Shown piece by piece: positions 16,901 to 25,786 of a DNA stretch of 33,383 nt. The stretch's first letter is position 1, and every line of letters begins with the position of its first letter. Both the position numbers and the translations under genes were made by a program. The notes under the pieces were generated by a model, which was not told the origin of the DNA, made no database searches, and saw nothing but the letters and a program-made list of their open reading frames with translations. This DNA is from Lachnospiraceae bacterium (GTDB lineage Bacteria; Bacillota; Clostridia; Lachnospirales; Anaerotignaceae), in the NCBI GenBank assembly GCA_015057875.1, contig SVDG01000003.1:1-33383 (forward strand). Direction: 5' to 3'.

Positions 16901-17549
16901 CTATGTATTTTTTTGCCTTTTCGCTTTCCTTCCTTAAGGGCTCAACATTGCTTTCAAGCTCATTTATTATATCCTGTACCCTTTCAAGATTACGCTGTTC
17001 CTTTTCAAGCTTATCAAGGGTCTCGTTCCTGCGATTTTTATATTTAACAATACCTGCAGCCTCTTCAAAAAGCTTACGTCTGTCCTCACCCTTTGAGCTT
17101 AATATCTCATCTATCTTACCCTGGCCGATGATAGAATATCCCTCTCGTCCAATACCTGTATCCATAAAAAGCTCGTGTATATCCTTTAAGCGGCACTGTG
17201 TACCGTTTATGGCATACTTGCTTTCTCCTGAACGGAAAACAGTTCTTGTTACCTTTACCTCGCTATAGTCTACGGGTATTTTGCCGTCACTGTTATCAAG
17301 AGTAAGAGAAACCTCAGCAAAGCCTAAGGGTTTTCTCATCTGTGTGCCCGCAAAGATAATATCCTCCATTTTATCTCCGCGCAGACTTTTTACCCTCTGC
17401 TCGCCAAGCACCCATTTGATAGAGTCAGAAATATTGCTCTTTCCGCTTCCGTTGGGGCCTACTACGGCTGTTATGCCGTTATCAAAATCTAATTTGATTT
17501 TATCGGGAAAGGACTTAAAGCCCTGCAGATCCAAATGCTTTAAATACAT
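13980..17549 (-). CDS. smc: Chromosome segregation protein SMC
   Basis: MYLKHLDLQGFKSFPDKIKLDF, GPNGSGKSNISDSIKWVLGEQ, coiled coils and hinge, LLSGGERALTAIAILF, CVLDEIEAALDDANV. Confidence 0.97.
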   Translation of the reverse strand: MYLKHLDLQGFKSFPDKIKLDFDNGITAVVGPNGSGKSNISDSIKWVLGEQRVKSLRGDKMEDIIFAGTQMRKPLGFAEVSLTLDNSDGKIPVDYSEVKVTRTVFRSGESKYAINGTQCRLKDIHELFMDTGIGREGYSIIGQGKIDEILSSKGEDRRKLFEEAAGIVKYKNRRNETLDKLEKEQRNLERVQDIINELESNVEPLRKESEKAKKYIALKEELKSLEITRFYNYVTKLDENLDKLEEAYRIMTDDSNMKDERIKEIREAARLLKEEIEALDNEIALKNSELVDIKAEEEKAEGAINLCVSQILNYDSNIERIKSDISQAKLDVNSLTGSLLELGSEKSALLKVIDEKNADLKNKEAEYNTVESLMSVNEEHIEEFKSEILEEMKNISDAENNKMRLEALNEQFMLRLEQINAEKEQAESRYEAANVHKEAVKLKLSESDEKIEALNEENKAITEKADAISVKLSKIKADLEAKNRELGEKISRYSVLSEMEKDYEGFYKSVKSILKLRDTRFKGVCGAVGELIKVDKKYETAIETALGAGMQNIVTVDEDEAKNAINYLKANNLGRASFLPLSVIKGKTFGNEKGELSGAEGFIGIASELVKFDKKYKSIIDNLLGKVVIMENIDHAVRLSRKAGYKYRIVTLEGDVIAPGGMMTGGSVSKKSTSFFARGREIGELKDMVLKLKSDIGKLTAKGDELDEELVLLKCNETTNLEKIQEIRVSVASLRQEYTQSEETLAELGEKKESLEKEAALLTKQIDSATEDIEYYKDEIESTREDIKELEDRLSVFKGTTETGKAEREKLLGDLTAIKVDISALKEKKTAIEENISRIEGEIELKNDSLSAFDENIAAFEKLKAEKEEEKDAFNAELDKAEAKFALCSGEIEALNDKKKIKTGETKDFEDEQQDALESSSLLKNDIFKTETKIERLKEDKQKIIDEIWEEYEITYQMAEGLRDLTLTNTEADKGVKGLKGQIKELGHVNVNAIEQYRETKERYEFLTSQRDDILSAEEKLMVMVNDLTELMKKQFAEQFKVISENFNVVFKEMFGGGKAYLKLSDESNVLDSGIEIIAQPPGKNLQNMMLLSGGERALTAIAILFSILKMKPSPFCVLDEIEAALDDANVNRFAQYLKRFADDTQFIVITHRKGTMESADTMYGVTMQEKGVSKIISVKFEDAKKDAI

Positions 17550-17559
17550 AATGCACCTC

Positions 17560-18483
17560 TTATTTCATTCCCCTTAACTTATCTATCAGTTTCTCAAAGC
17601 CTTCAGGCAGGGGTGACCTGAATTCCATATATTCCTTTTTAGTGGGATGGATAAAGCCAAGCACTCCTGCGTGGAGCACCTGTCCGTCATTTATGCCGAA
17701 GGGCTGTTTCTCGCTTCCGTAAACCTTATCTCCAAGCAAGGGGTGGCCTATGCTTGACATATGCACCCTTATCTGATGAGTCCTGCCCGTTTCAAGCTGT
17801 GCCTGCATAAGGGTATATTTACCGTATCTTTCAAGCACCTTGTAATGGGTAACAGCTCTTCTTCCGCCCTTATCTGTTATAGCCATCTTTTTTCTGTCCT
17901 TGGGATTTCGTCCGAGGGGTTTATCCACCGTGCCGTTATCCTCTTTTATATTTCCGAAGCAGATAGCATAGTATATCCTTGTTATGGAGTGGTCCGCAAG
18001 CTGCATGGCAAGCTCTCTGTGGGCATTATCGTTTTTTGCGGACACAAGTATGCCCGATGTATCCTTATCTATCCTGTGGACGATACCGGGACGAAGCTCT
18101 CCGTTTATGCCCGAAAGGCTTTCACCGCAATGGTACATAAGGGCATTTACGAGAGTACCTGAAAAATGTCCAGCCGCCGGATGAACGACCATTCCCTTTG
18201 GCTTATTTACAACTATTATATCCTCATCCTCATAAATAACATCAAGAGGGATATCCTCAGCCACTATGTCAACATTTTCTGGATCGGGTATAATGGCACT
18301 TACCATATCGCCGCATCTTAGTTTATAGTTGGATTTTATATTTTTTTCATTAACAAGTATCTCTCCGCCTTCAATAAGCTTCTGCACCATACTTCTTGAA
18401 AGAGAGTCCATATTGTCGGAAACAAAAACATCTATCCTTTTGCCTGTATCCTCTTTTTCAGCTATAAGAGTATATCTTTCCAT
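17560..18483 (-). CDS. rluD: RluA/RluD-family 23S rRNA pseudouridine synthase
   Basis: N-terminal S4 domain, GELRPGIVHRIDKDTSGILVSAK catalytic motif, ETGRTHQIRVHM. Start placed at MERYTLIAEK (18483), just after the lspA stop. Confidence 0.92.
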   Translation of the reverse strand: MERYTLIAEKEDTGKRIDVFVSDNMDSLSRSMVQKLIEGGEILVNEKNIKSNYKLRCGDMVSAIIPDPENVDIVAEDIPLDVIYEDEDIIVVNKPKGMVVHPAAGHFSGTLVNALMYHCGESLSGINGELRPGIVHRIDKDTSGILVSAKNDNAHRELAMQLADHSITRIYYAICFGNIKEDNGTVDKPLGRNPKDRKKMAITDKGGRRAVTHYKVLERYGKYTLMQAQLETGRTHQIRVHMSSIGHPLLGDKVYGSEKQPFGINDGQVLHAGVLGFIHPTKKEYMEFRSPLPEGFEKLIDKLRGMK

Positions 18484-18484
18484 T

Positions 18485-18952
18485 TCAATCTTCCTTTTTG
18501 GGCTCGTCCTTAATAACAAAAAGCACGGTAAACGCCATCAGAAACGCACCTGCAACAACAAAAATATCCGCCACGTTAAAAACAGGGTAATCAATAAAGG
18601 TCACCTCAAAAAAATCCACAACAAAACCACGGGCGAGCCTGTCTATGCAGTTGCCGATGGCTCCGCCAAGTATCATAACAAGGCTTATCCTTAAAAGGTC
18701 ATTGCCCTTGTCACGGGGAAGCCTTTTAAAGGCGATGACCGTACCTATGGCAATGGCAAGGGTCATCACAACAAAAACCCATTTTGCACCCTGAAGTATA
18801 CCGAAGGCTGCGCCAAAATTTCTTACAAAGCTGAAATCCATTATGCCTTCGATAAATGTAATACTGCCTATAGGCATAAGCTTTGTTACGGCTATATATT
18901 TAGTAAGCTGATCTATCGCAACTATGGCGATAAGAAGCAGTAAATAAACCAT
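18485..18952 (-). CDS. lspA: Lipoprotein signal peptidase II
   Basis: Four TM segments, GGAIGNCIDRLARGFVVDFFEV and FNVADIFV catalytic Asp motifs. Confidence 0.95.
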   Translation of the reverse strand: MVYLLLLIAIVAIDQLTKYIAVTKLMPIGSITFIEGIMDFSFVRNFGAAFGILQGAKWVFVVMTLAIAIGTVIAFKRLPRDKGNDLLRISLVMILGGAIGNCIDRLARGFVVDFFEVTFIDYPVFNVADIFVVAGAFLMAFTVLFVIKDEPKKED

Positions 18953-18955
18953 ATC

Positions 18956-20044
18956 TTATTCCTCACTTAAAATGTATCTTATACCGTTTCTTATTTCTTC
19001 CTCGGTAAGCTCCTTTGTCCTTAAAGGTGTGCCTATATTTTCGATAAGCACAAAACCTATCTTGCTGTTCCTTGCCTTTTTATCCAGGAACAATGTTTTA
19101 TATATATCCTCCTCATCAAGGCCCGTAACTCTTACCGGAAGGTCAAAAAACTTAAGTATTTGCTCAAGCTTTGTTACCTCTTTTTTATCTATATATCCTT
19201 TATCGGCACTTATTTTCATAGCCGCTGCCATACCTATGGCAACGCACTCGCCGTGGATAAGCAAAAAGCCTTTAAGGGTCTCTACCGCATGGCCTATGGT
19301 ATGGCCAAAGTTAAGTATCTCCCTTAAACCACTCTCTTTTTCGTCCTCATTAACGACCGCCGCCTTGATCTTACAGCAGTCTTTTATTATTTCAACTATG
19401 GCTGAAAGCTCGCCATTTTTGATTTTTTCTTTATTATTCTGAACAAAACTATAAACATCAGGTGAAAAAATAGGCCCGTACTTGATGACCTCTGCCATTC
19501 CCGCATTAAATTCACGCTCGGGTAATGTTATAAGCGTATCCGTGTTTATATACACAAGCTTGGGCTGATAGAAGGCACCAACAATGTTTTTAACACCGTT
19601 AAAATCTACGCCTACCTTGCCGCCTACGCTGCTGTCCACCTGAGAAAGAAGTGTCGTAGGTATCTGGATAAAGCTTACGCCTCTCATAAATGTTGCGGCA
19701 GCAAAGCCTGCCATATCACCGCACACGCCTCCGCCAAGACCAAAAACGACCGTTGATCTATCCGCTTTTTTATCAAGCATAAATGTATATATATCCCTTA
19801 CGGTATCAAGGTGCTTGCTTTTTTCTCCGGCCTCAAATGAAAACACAGATACATTCTCAAAAACCTTTTCAAGCTCTTTAACGACAACGGCACCGTAGAT
19901 GGGCGCAACATTACTGTCACTTATAACGATAGCTGTGCTTTTTTTATCGACTGCAGATTCTACTGCTTCTGCAAGGCCCTCAAATCCCTTTTCTATAAGT
20001 ATAGGATAGCTTCCGCCGGGGGTAGAAACAAACACTTTTTCCAT
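18956..20044 (-). CDS. aroB: 3-dehydroquinate synthase
   Basis: FGLGGGVCGDMAGFAAATFMRGVSFIQIPTTLLSQVDSSVGGKVGVDF, ILNFGHTIGHAVE; start placed at MEKVFVS (20044) with SD GAAGGTGAC. Confidence 0.95.
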   Translation of the reverse strand: MEKVFVSTPGGSYPILIEKGFEGLAEAVESAVDKKSTAIVISDSNVAPIYGAVVVKELEKVFENVSVFSFEAGEKSKHLDTVRDIYTFMLDKKADRSTVVFGLGGGVCGDMAGFAAATFMRGVSFIQIPTTLLSQVDSSVGGKVGVDFNGVKNIVGAFYQPKLVYINTDTLITLPEREFNAGMAEVIKYGPIFSPDVYSFVQNNKEKIKNGELSAIVEIIKDCCKIKAAVVNEDEKESGLREILNFGHTIGHAVETLKGFLLIHGECVAIGMAAAMKISADKGYIDKKEVTKLEQILKFFDLPVRVTGLDEEDIYKTLFLDKKARNSKIGFVLIENIGTPLRTKELTEEEIRNGIRYILSEE

Positions 20045-20060
20045 AATGTCACCTTCAAAC

Positions 20061-20084
20061 AAAAAGCCCGGTCATCCGAGCTTT
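20061..20084 (-). terminator. Intrinsic terminator between divIVA and aroB
   Basis: Minus strand AAAGCTCGG-ATGA-CCGGGCTTT + TT; starts within the divIVA stop codon. Confidence 0.7.
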
Positions 20085-20655
20085 ATTTATCATCATCTTC
20101 TTCGCTGAATACGTATGTATCGCTCTGCTGCATTATTTTAGCCTCGGCCTCAATAAGCATCATTATCCTTTTTTTCATGCGGTAATACTTTTTAACAAGC
20201 TCATCGTTTGCGGCCTGTATCCTTTCCGCCTCTGCCTTTGCACCGGAAATTATCTTATCTGCTTTTTCAAAGGCTTCCCTTTCAGCCTGCTTTATGATAC
20301 CTTTGCCGTCCGCATAGGCATCTTCAAGAATGCTTTCGGCATCCGTCTGTGCCTTATCAAGCATTTTTCTTACACTTTCCTGTGCCTCGGCATATTTGTT
20401 TTTAACGCATATATTTGTGGCATCCATTACCTGATTGGCCATTTTTTTGGCCTCCTCAAGATAACGCTCCTTTGCCGTATAATCCTCGACCTTTATTTTA
20501 AGGTCATCTGTTTCCTCATAAAGCCTTAAATTTTCAATATAAAGCTCCTGATAATCAAGATAGACATCTTTGATGAACTTATCAACCTCATCCTTACGGT
20601 ATCCGCCAAAACTGCTTTTAAACTTTTTACTTTTAATATCGCGTGGTCTTAACAA
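20083..20655 (-). CDS. divIVA: DivIVA-domain cell division/polarity protein
   Basis: LRPRDIKSKKFKSSFGGYRKDEVDKFIKDVYLDYQELY N-terminal DivIVA motif plus coiled coil. Confidence 0.92.
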   Translation of the reverse strand: MLRPRDIKSKKFKSSFGGYRKDEVDKFIKDVYLDYQELYIENLRLYEETDDLKIKVEDYTAKERYLEEAKKMANQVMDATNICVKNKYAEAQESVRKMLDKAQTDAESILEDAYADGKGIIKQAEREAFEKADKIISGAKAEAERIQAANDELVKKYYRMKKRIMMLIEAEAKIMQQSDTYVFSEEDDDK

Positions 20656-20674
20656 GGTCCATCACTCCTTTTGT

Positions 20675-21469
20675 CTAAACGTATCTGTCTATAACTATGC
20701 CTATCCTGTCCTTTTTTGTTCTTCCTTTTATTTCTTTTACCTTTGCCCTGCCAAATCCTCTCGCAGATAAAACATCGCCTTCATTTACCTCGCAGGAAGC
20801 ACTTGTAACCGTTTCCCAGTTAAGCTGTACCTTTTCGGCATCAATAAGAGCCTTTGCATTACCTCTTGAAAGGCCAAAAGCCGATGAAACTATGCAGTCA
20901 AGCCTTAAGGAAGGTACGGTCGAAAACAATTCTTTTACATTCCTTGTGCCCATATCGATCCCGTCAGTATCTTTAACTGTGCATCTAACGGGTGTTCTGC
21001 CTACCTTAAAAAGATTTGCGGCAATATAATCCGCAATATCCTCCATAGCGAGAACTAAAGCTTTGTTTCCGTTTATTATTATATCCCCTGTCCTGTCCCT
21101 GTCTATGCCAAGGCCAAGTATAGAGCCAAGATAATCCCTGTGGCTCAAGGAGGAGCTGAATCTTTTATCAGTCTCTATCTCAACAGCCTTTATCGGAAAA
21201 TCCGCCTCTGTTATATCAAAAAAATCGGGACAGAAGCCTATCATTTTCCTTTCGGCATCAGCAAAGCCACCGAAAACACAAATATTAAGGTCACCCTTCA
21301 AGTATTCAAGGCTTTTTGAAAACTTATAAATATGCCCGGGTGACAGGAAAAAGGTAAACCTTTCTTCCCTGCGTCTTAAACTTAAATCAGCCTGATCCAA
21401 AACTTTTGCCAGCAAAAGCTTGTCCTCAGGCTGAACAAATCTTTTTAAAAAAGCCTCTTTGTCTAACAT
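20675..21469 (-). CDS. ylmH: YlmH-type S4-domain RNA-binding protein
   Basis: Position in the ylm cluster; GSILGLGIDRDRTGDIII and C-terminal S4 domain (LDCIVSSAFGLSRGNAKALIDAEKVQLNWE). Confidence 0.9.
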   Translation of the reverse strand: MLDKEAFLKRFVQPEDKLLLAKVLDQADLSLRRREERFTFFLSPGHIYKFSKSLEYLKGDLNICVFGGFADAERKMIGFCPDFFDITEADFPIKAVEIETDKRFSSSLSHRDYLGSILGLGIDRDRTGDIIINGNKALVLAMEDIADYIAANLFKVGRTPVRCTVKDTDGIDMGTRNVKELFSTVPSLRLDCIVSSAFGLSRGNAKALIDAEKVQLNWETVTSASCEVNEGDVLSARGFGRAKVKEIKGRTKKDRIGIVIDRYV

Positions 21470-21490
21470 AGTTAAACACCACCTGCCAGC

Positions 21491-21790
21491 TTAAAAAACA
21501 GAATATATAACATTTATGATGATAGTTCTTAAAAGCTGGATCAAAAATAATGCGATAACAGGTGAAAAATCAAGCATCATTCCTCCGCCAAGGGGGGATC
21601 TGCCTATCATATTCCTTATGGGGCCAAGGAAAGGCTCTGTAAGCACATAAAAGAACTCCTTTATTTTGCTTCCGCTACCACCAACAAGCCAGTTGCAAAG
21701 CACCCTGCCCATAATAAGCACATATAAAACATTTGAAAAAACCATTACTGAATTGCTCAGTAACCATCTCATATCGGAAAAACCGTTCAC
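21491..21790 (-). CDS. YggT-family membrane protein
   Basis: 99 aa, two TM segments, FFYVLTEPFLGPIRNMI. Confidence 0.9.
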   Translation of the reverse strand: MNGFSDMRWLLSNSVMVFSNVLYVLIMGRVLCNWLVGGSGSKIKEFFYVLTEPFLGPIRNMIGRSPLGGGMMLDFSPVIALFLIQLLRTIIINVIYSVF

Positions 21791-21805
21791 TTTAATACCT
21801 CCGGA

Positions 21806-22318
21806 TTATTTTGAAGAGGGTACCCAGGGGAGAATTACCCCTTTTGTTTTTAACTCCTCTTTTACGTTGCCTGATACATCAACATTATCGGGAGCAATGA
21901 TAAAGATGTTGTTCGCGATCCTCTGGATACTTCCGTCTATTGAATAGCATGCACCGCTTAAAAAGTCCATTATCCTCTGTGCAACAGGGTATTCAACCTT
22001 TTCAAGGTTTACAACAACGGGCTTTTTAGCCTTAAGCTGATCGCAGATAGACTGTGAATCCTCATATTTTTCAGGACGGATGATAACTACCTGAAGCTGA
22101 TTGTTTGTGTTATGTACGCTTACAACAGGTGCAGACTGATTTTTTCTTGCACTGATACGGCGGCTTACAATATCCTCTTCCTCGTCATCTTCGTCTCTTT
22201 CTTTTCTGAACCTTGAGAAACGTGAAGGCTTTTCTTCATACTGCTCTTCTACCATATCCTCTTCTTCATCAACATACTCACCAAACATTACGTCTTTAAC
22301 TTTATCAAAAAGTCCCAC
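21806..22318 (-). CDS. sepF: Cell division protein SepF
   Basis: MGLFDKVKDVMFGEY N-terminus; ICDQLKAKKPVVVNLEKVEYPVAQRIMDFLSGACYSIDGSIQRIANNIFIIAPDNVDVSG core. Confidence 0.95.
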   Translation of the reverse strand: MGLFDKVKDVMFGEYVDEEEDMVEEQYEEKPSRFSRFRKERDEDDEEEDIVSRRISARKNQSAPVVSVHNTNNQLQVVIIRPEKYEDSQSICDQLKAKKPVVVNLEKVEYPVAQRIMDFLSGACYSIDGSIQRIANNIFIIAPDNVDVSGNVKEELKTKGVILPWVPSSK

Positions 22319-22336
22319 TTTGATTTCCTCCTTGGA

Positions 22337-23035
22337 TCATAAATATACTCTGGGTCCGAAAATACCTGTACCAACCCTGACTATTGTTGCACCCTCCTCT
22401 ACGGCTACCTCGTAATCACCTGTCATGCCCATAGATAGAATGTCCATATTAACATTATCAATTTTTTTGGCGTTGATGTCAACAAGTAATTGCCTAAGCC
22501 TTACGAATACGGGTCGGTTTTGTTCACCATCTTCAACAAAAGGGGCAACTGTCATAAGTCCTCTTACCCTTATGTTGTGCATGGTGCTTAGCTTTCTTAT
22601 TATATCCTCTGCCACATCGCAGGTGATACCGAATTTGCTTTCCTCATCGGCCACGTTTATTTCAACGAGTATATCCATGACCTTTTCAGCCTTTGCCGCT
22701 TTTTTGTTTATTTCCTCCGCAAGCTTAAGGCTGTCTACTGAATGGATAAGGGTCACTTTGTCGATTATATATTTGACCTTGTTTGTCTGCAGATGGCCTA
22801 TCATATGCCATTTAACGTCCCTGCAAAGGGTATCGTATTTATCCATTATCTCCTGCACCTTGTTTTCGCCAAGCTCACAAAGCCCTGCGTCGACCGCTTC
22901 CCTTATGCGTTCGTTATCAATGGTTTTTGTCACCGCAAGCAAAAGCACATCCTTAGGATCTCTTCCTGCCTTCTCGGCTGCTCTTGCTATCTTTTCCCTG
23001 ATGACCTCTATATTTTCTCTGATAAAGCTTTCCAT
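22337..23035 (-). CDS. yggS: YggS/YlmE-family PLP-binding homeostasis protein
   Basis: LLAVTKTIDNERIREAVDAGLCELGENKVQE, WHMIGHLQTNKVKYI, LSMGMTGDYEVAVEEGATIVRVGTGIFG. Confidence 0.95.
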   Translation of the reverse strand: MESFIRENIEVIREKIARAAEKAGRDPKDVLLLAVTKTIDNERIREAVDAGLCELGENKVQEIMDKYDTLCRDVKWHMIGHLQTNKVKYIIDKVTLIHSVDSLKLAEEINKKAAKAEKVMDILVEINVADEESKFGITCDVAEDIIRKLSTMHNIRVRGLMTVAPFVEDGEQNRPVFVRLRQLLVDINAKKIDNVNMDILSMGMTGDYEVAVEEGATIVRVGTGIFGPRVYL

Positions 23036-23046
23036 TTTTTGTCACC

Positions 23047-24543
23047 TCAATAAAGTGCCTGTGATTCTGAAACTGTAGCCGCATCCGCAACTATTTTGTC
23101 ATATATCCTCAGTCCATAGCCCGATTCGCTGTCTACTATCGTATATTCCGCATTCTGCCCGATAATATCGATCATCTTAAACTGTGCCATGGAGCTGTTT
23201 GCCACATAAACACCTTTATACACAACAAGCTCGCTTACCGTATAGCTTTGTGCCTCCATTCCTGTGCCTTTAAGTATCGTATCCCCAAGCTTGATGCCAT
23301 CGGTAGACTGATTAACGTAAGCAAAACCCTCGTCATAGCCGGTAACACTGATATTTACGAGTTTATCGCCCTCATTGTCTTTTTTGATAACGCTTGTTTC
23401 TCCGACACTTTCAATAACACATTCTATAGGCAGTTTAATGAAGGATTTTTCAACTATGGCTTCGTTGGGTATTTTGAAGCCCTCGTATTTATCCTCGTTT
23501 ATTTTGAAGGTAAGCTCTCTTTCCGAAATAAAATCCGTTATGTCCTTATCCGTAACGAAAATAACAAAGTTTTCACCCTCTTTGGGAGAGATACTGTAAA
23601 TTTCAGCTATTATTATTTTTTCCTCTTCATTTACGGTAGTGTAAAGCTCTTTTGTATCGCCCTTTTTCCAGTCCACGCTTTCGTTTTCGTCAATAAAGGC
23701 TGCTATATACCATGTGTTTGATGAAACTATTTTAAAGAGAGGGTCACCCTCCTTAACATCGCTGGAATGTCTTATATAGCTGACATCATAGCTCATTTTA
23801 AAGTTTTCCTTGGTGATAGATGCCATATTTTCAGGCGTAAACTCGCTTTCAAAACCGTCTGTCCTGTAGGAAACTATACCGCTGAGAGCATTTGTTATAT
23901 AGCTTTTATTTTCGCCAAGCTGAGCCTCATAATTAAGACGCTGGCTCTGAAGCTCCGAAAGGCTCTGGCTTGATTCCGCGACCCATATATTGGTCCTTGC
24001 ATCCATATAGGATACTGCCCTTTCTTTCATATCGTATACACCCGATATATCACCTGAAAGGAATTTATAGGTATGGTCATCAAAAACCGTATCTATCTGT
24101 TTTTCTATATTATTTATATCGCTTGAAAAAACGGAAATATCCGTACGGTTTTTCTGAATATCTATTATGCTTCTGTCTATGGTATCTATCTCTGCCTCTA
24201 TTTTTTCAACCTTGGCAGAATCCTCAACAGAGCATATCACCTTGTTTTTTGCAACCTTTTCATTATCGGTATAGAAATATCTGGGAGTTCCGCTCCTTGT
24301 GCTTGTAACAACACTTTCCTCCCTTATGATAAGTCCTTCTATAGTAGCAGGCAGCATTATCGAACCCATCTCAACAGACTCGACCCTTACAGACGGACGG
24401 GTAGCAAAGCTTATAAGATAGCCCGCCAGATATACCGCAAGGATGAAAAAAGTAACGACCGTAAAGATCTTATATCCGCCTTTAGTGCGTTTTTTTGTAT
24501 GCTTTATTTCTTCGTGATGTTCTTTTTTGCTGTGATGGCCCAA
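23047..24543 (-). CDS. HlyD-like membrane-anchored adaptor protein of unknown role in the sepF cluster
   Basis: Basic N-terminus plus one TM (IFTVVTFFILAVYLAGYLISF), large extracytoplasmic region with biotinyl-lipoyl/HlyD-like segments; immediately upstream of yggS. Confidence 0.75.
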   Translation of the reverse strand: MGHHSKKEHHEEIKHTKKRTKGGYKIFTVVTFFILAVYLAGYLISFATRPSVRVESVEMGSIMLPATIEGLIIREESVVTSTRSGTPRYFYTDNEKVAKNKVICSVEDSAKVEKIEAEIDTIDRSIIDIQKNRTDISVFSSDINNIEKQIDTVFDDHTYKFLSGDISGVYDMKERAVSYMDARTNIWVAESSQSLSELQSQRLNYEAQLGENKSYITNALSGIVSYRTDGFESEFTPENMASITKENFKMSYDVSYIRHSSDVKEGDPLFKIVSSNTWYIAAFIDENESVDWKKGDTKELYTTVNEEEKIIIAEIYSISPKEGENFVIFVTDKDITDFISERELTFKINEDKYEGFKIPNEAIVEKSFIKLPIECVIESVGETSVIKKDNEGDKLVNISVTGYDEGFAYVNQSTDGIKLGDTILKGTGMEAQSYTVSELVVYKGVYVANSSMAQFKMIDIIGQNAEYTIVDSESGYGLRIYDKIVADAATVSESQALY

Positions 24544-24576
24544 TTCGTCACCCCCTTAAGCTTCTTTAACTAATAT

Positions 24577-24605
24577 ATTATAATATATTTTTTGCTCAAG
24601 GTAAA
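24577..24605 (-). promoter_or_regulatory. Sigma-A-like promoter upstream of the HlyD-like/yggS/sepF operon
   Basis: Minus strand TTTACC - 17 bp - TATAAT between sigF and the adaptor gene. Confidence 0.5.
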
Positions 24606-24635
24606 TAAAAACAGCCTTTTTTATAAACTTTGCGC

Positions 24636-25355
24636 TTATGCCATATTCCTCCTTATGGTCTCCTTAGCCTTCTTCTCTATGCGGCTTACCTGGACCTGAC
24701 TTATACCTATCTCCCCTGCTATATCTGCCTGGGTACGATCTGAAAAATAACGCATTTTTATTATCCTTCTTTCGTTTTCCGGAAGAGCTGCTACTACCTC
24801 TCTTAAGGCTATTATATCGACCCTTCTTTCCTCATCATCATCTCTGCAGGCAAGCTTATCCACAAGGAAGATGCCGCTTCCGTCATTCTGATAAACGGTC
24901 CTGTTTATGGACTCTATATCCCTGCCCGCCTCAAGGGCTTCCAAAAGGACATCCCGCCTTACGCCAAGGGCATCCGCAAGAGTGCTTAAAGAAGGTGCTT
25001 CTCCGTTTTTCTTTAAAAGTTCCTCCTGCATATACCTTGCCCTTATGTTGAGCTCCTTAAGGGGACGGCTTATTTTTATCATACCGTCATCCCTTAAAAA
25101 TCGTTTTATCTCGCCCATTATCATTGGCACGGCATAGGTTGAAAACTCCACATTATAGCTCATATCGAATTTTTCTATACACTTTAAAAGGCCGATCGCA
25201 CCTATCTGGAAAAGATCCTCCGCATCGGCTCCTCTTTCACGAAATCGCCTTACAATGCTCCATATAAGCCCTGCGTTTTCCTTTATTATAAGCCCCTTTG
25301 CACCCTCATCGCCCTTTTGTGCAAGCAGTATCATATCCCTGACACGTTCATTCAT
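24636..25355 (-). CDS. sigF: RNA polymerase sporulation sigma factor SigF
   Basis: NAGLIWSIVRRFRERGADAEDLFQIGAIGLLKCIEKFDMSYNVEFSTYAVPMIMGEIKRFLRDDG; C-terminal region 4 HTH; follows spoIIAB. Confidence 0.96.
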   Translation of the reverse strand: MNERVRDMILLAQKGDEGAKGLIIKENAGLIWSIVRRFRERGADAEDLFQIGAIGLLKCIEKFDMSYNVEFSTYAVPMIMGEIKRFLRDDGMIKISRPLKELNIRARYMQEELLKKNGEAPSLSTLADALGVRRDVLLEALEAGRDIESINRTVYQNDGSGIFLVDKLACRDDDEERRVDIIALREVVAALPENERRIIKMRYFSDRTQADIAGEIGISQVQVSRIEKKAKETIRRNMA

Positions 25356-25366
25356 AGACTACCACC

Positions 25367-25786
25367 TTAAACTTCCTTCATAAGCCTTACCGTGGTGCCT
25401 TTATCCCTTTCGCTTTCAACCTCAACCAAGTCCATAAAGCTTTCCATTACCGTAAAGCCAAGACCCGACCTTTCTTCCGAAGCCTTTGTTGTAAACATCG
25501 GCTCCATTGCTTTTTTTATATCGTCAATACCGCATCCTCTGTCCTCAATTTCTATGTATACCTTTCTTTCTTCGCTCCTCAGCCTTAAAAAAACATCTCC
25601 CGCCTTACCGTCATAGCCGTGGATGACCGCATTTGTAACAGCCTCCGATACTGCCGTTTTTATATCGGAAAGTGTGTCAACATCAGGGTCAAGCCCTAAC
25701 ACAAATGCCGATACCACAAGCCTTGCAAGGCTTTCGTTTAAAGAAAGTGCGGGAAAAGTTACCTCCATCCAGTTTTTCATGATCAT
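25367..25786 (-). CDS. spoIIAB: Anti-sigma F factor SpoIIAB (HATPase kinase)
   Basis: AVSEAVTNAVIHGYDG N-box, IEDRGCGIDDI G1 box, SGLGFTVMESFMD G2 box. Confidence 0.96.
   Translation of the reverse strand: MIMKNWMEVTFPALSLNESLARLVVSAFVLGLDPDVDTLSDIKTAVSEAVTNAVIHGYDGKAGDVFLRLRSEERKVYIEIEDRGCGIDDIKKAMEPMFTTKASEERSGLGFTVMESFMDLVEVESERDKGTTVRLMKEV

Noticed and set aside
14065-17577. Multiple plus-strand ORFs inside smc
   Set aside because: Antisense shadow ORFs over a clear SMC coding frame; low-complexity Ser/Leu/Phe composition
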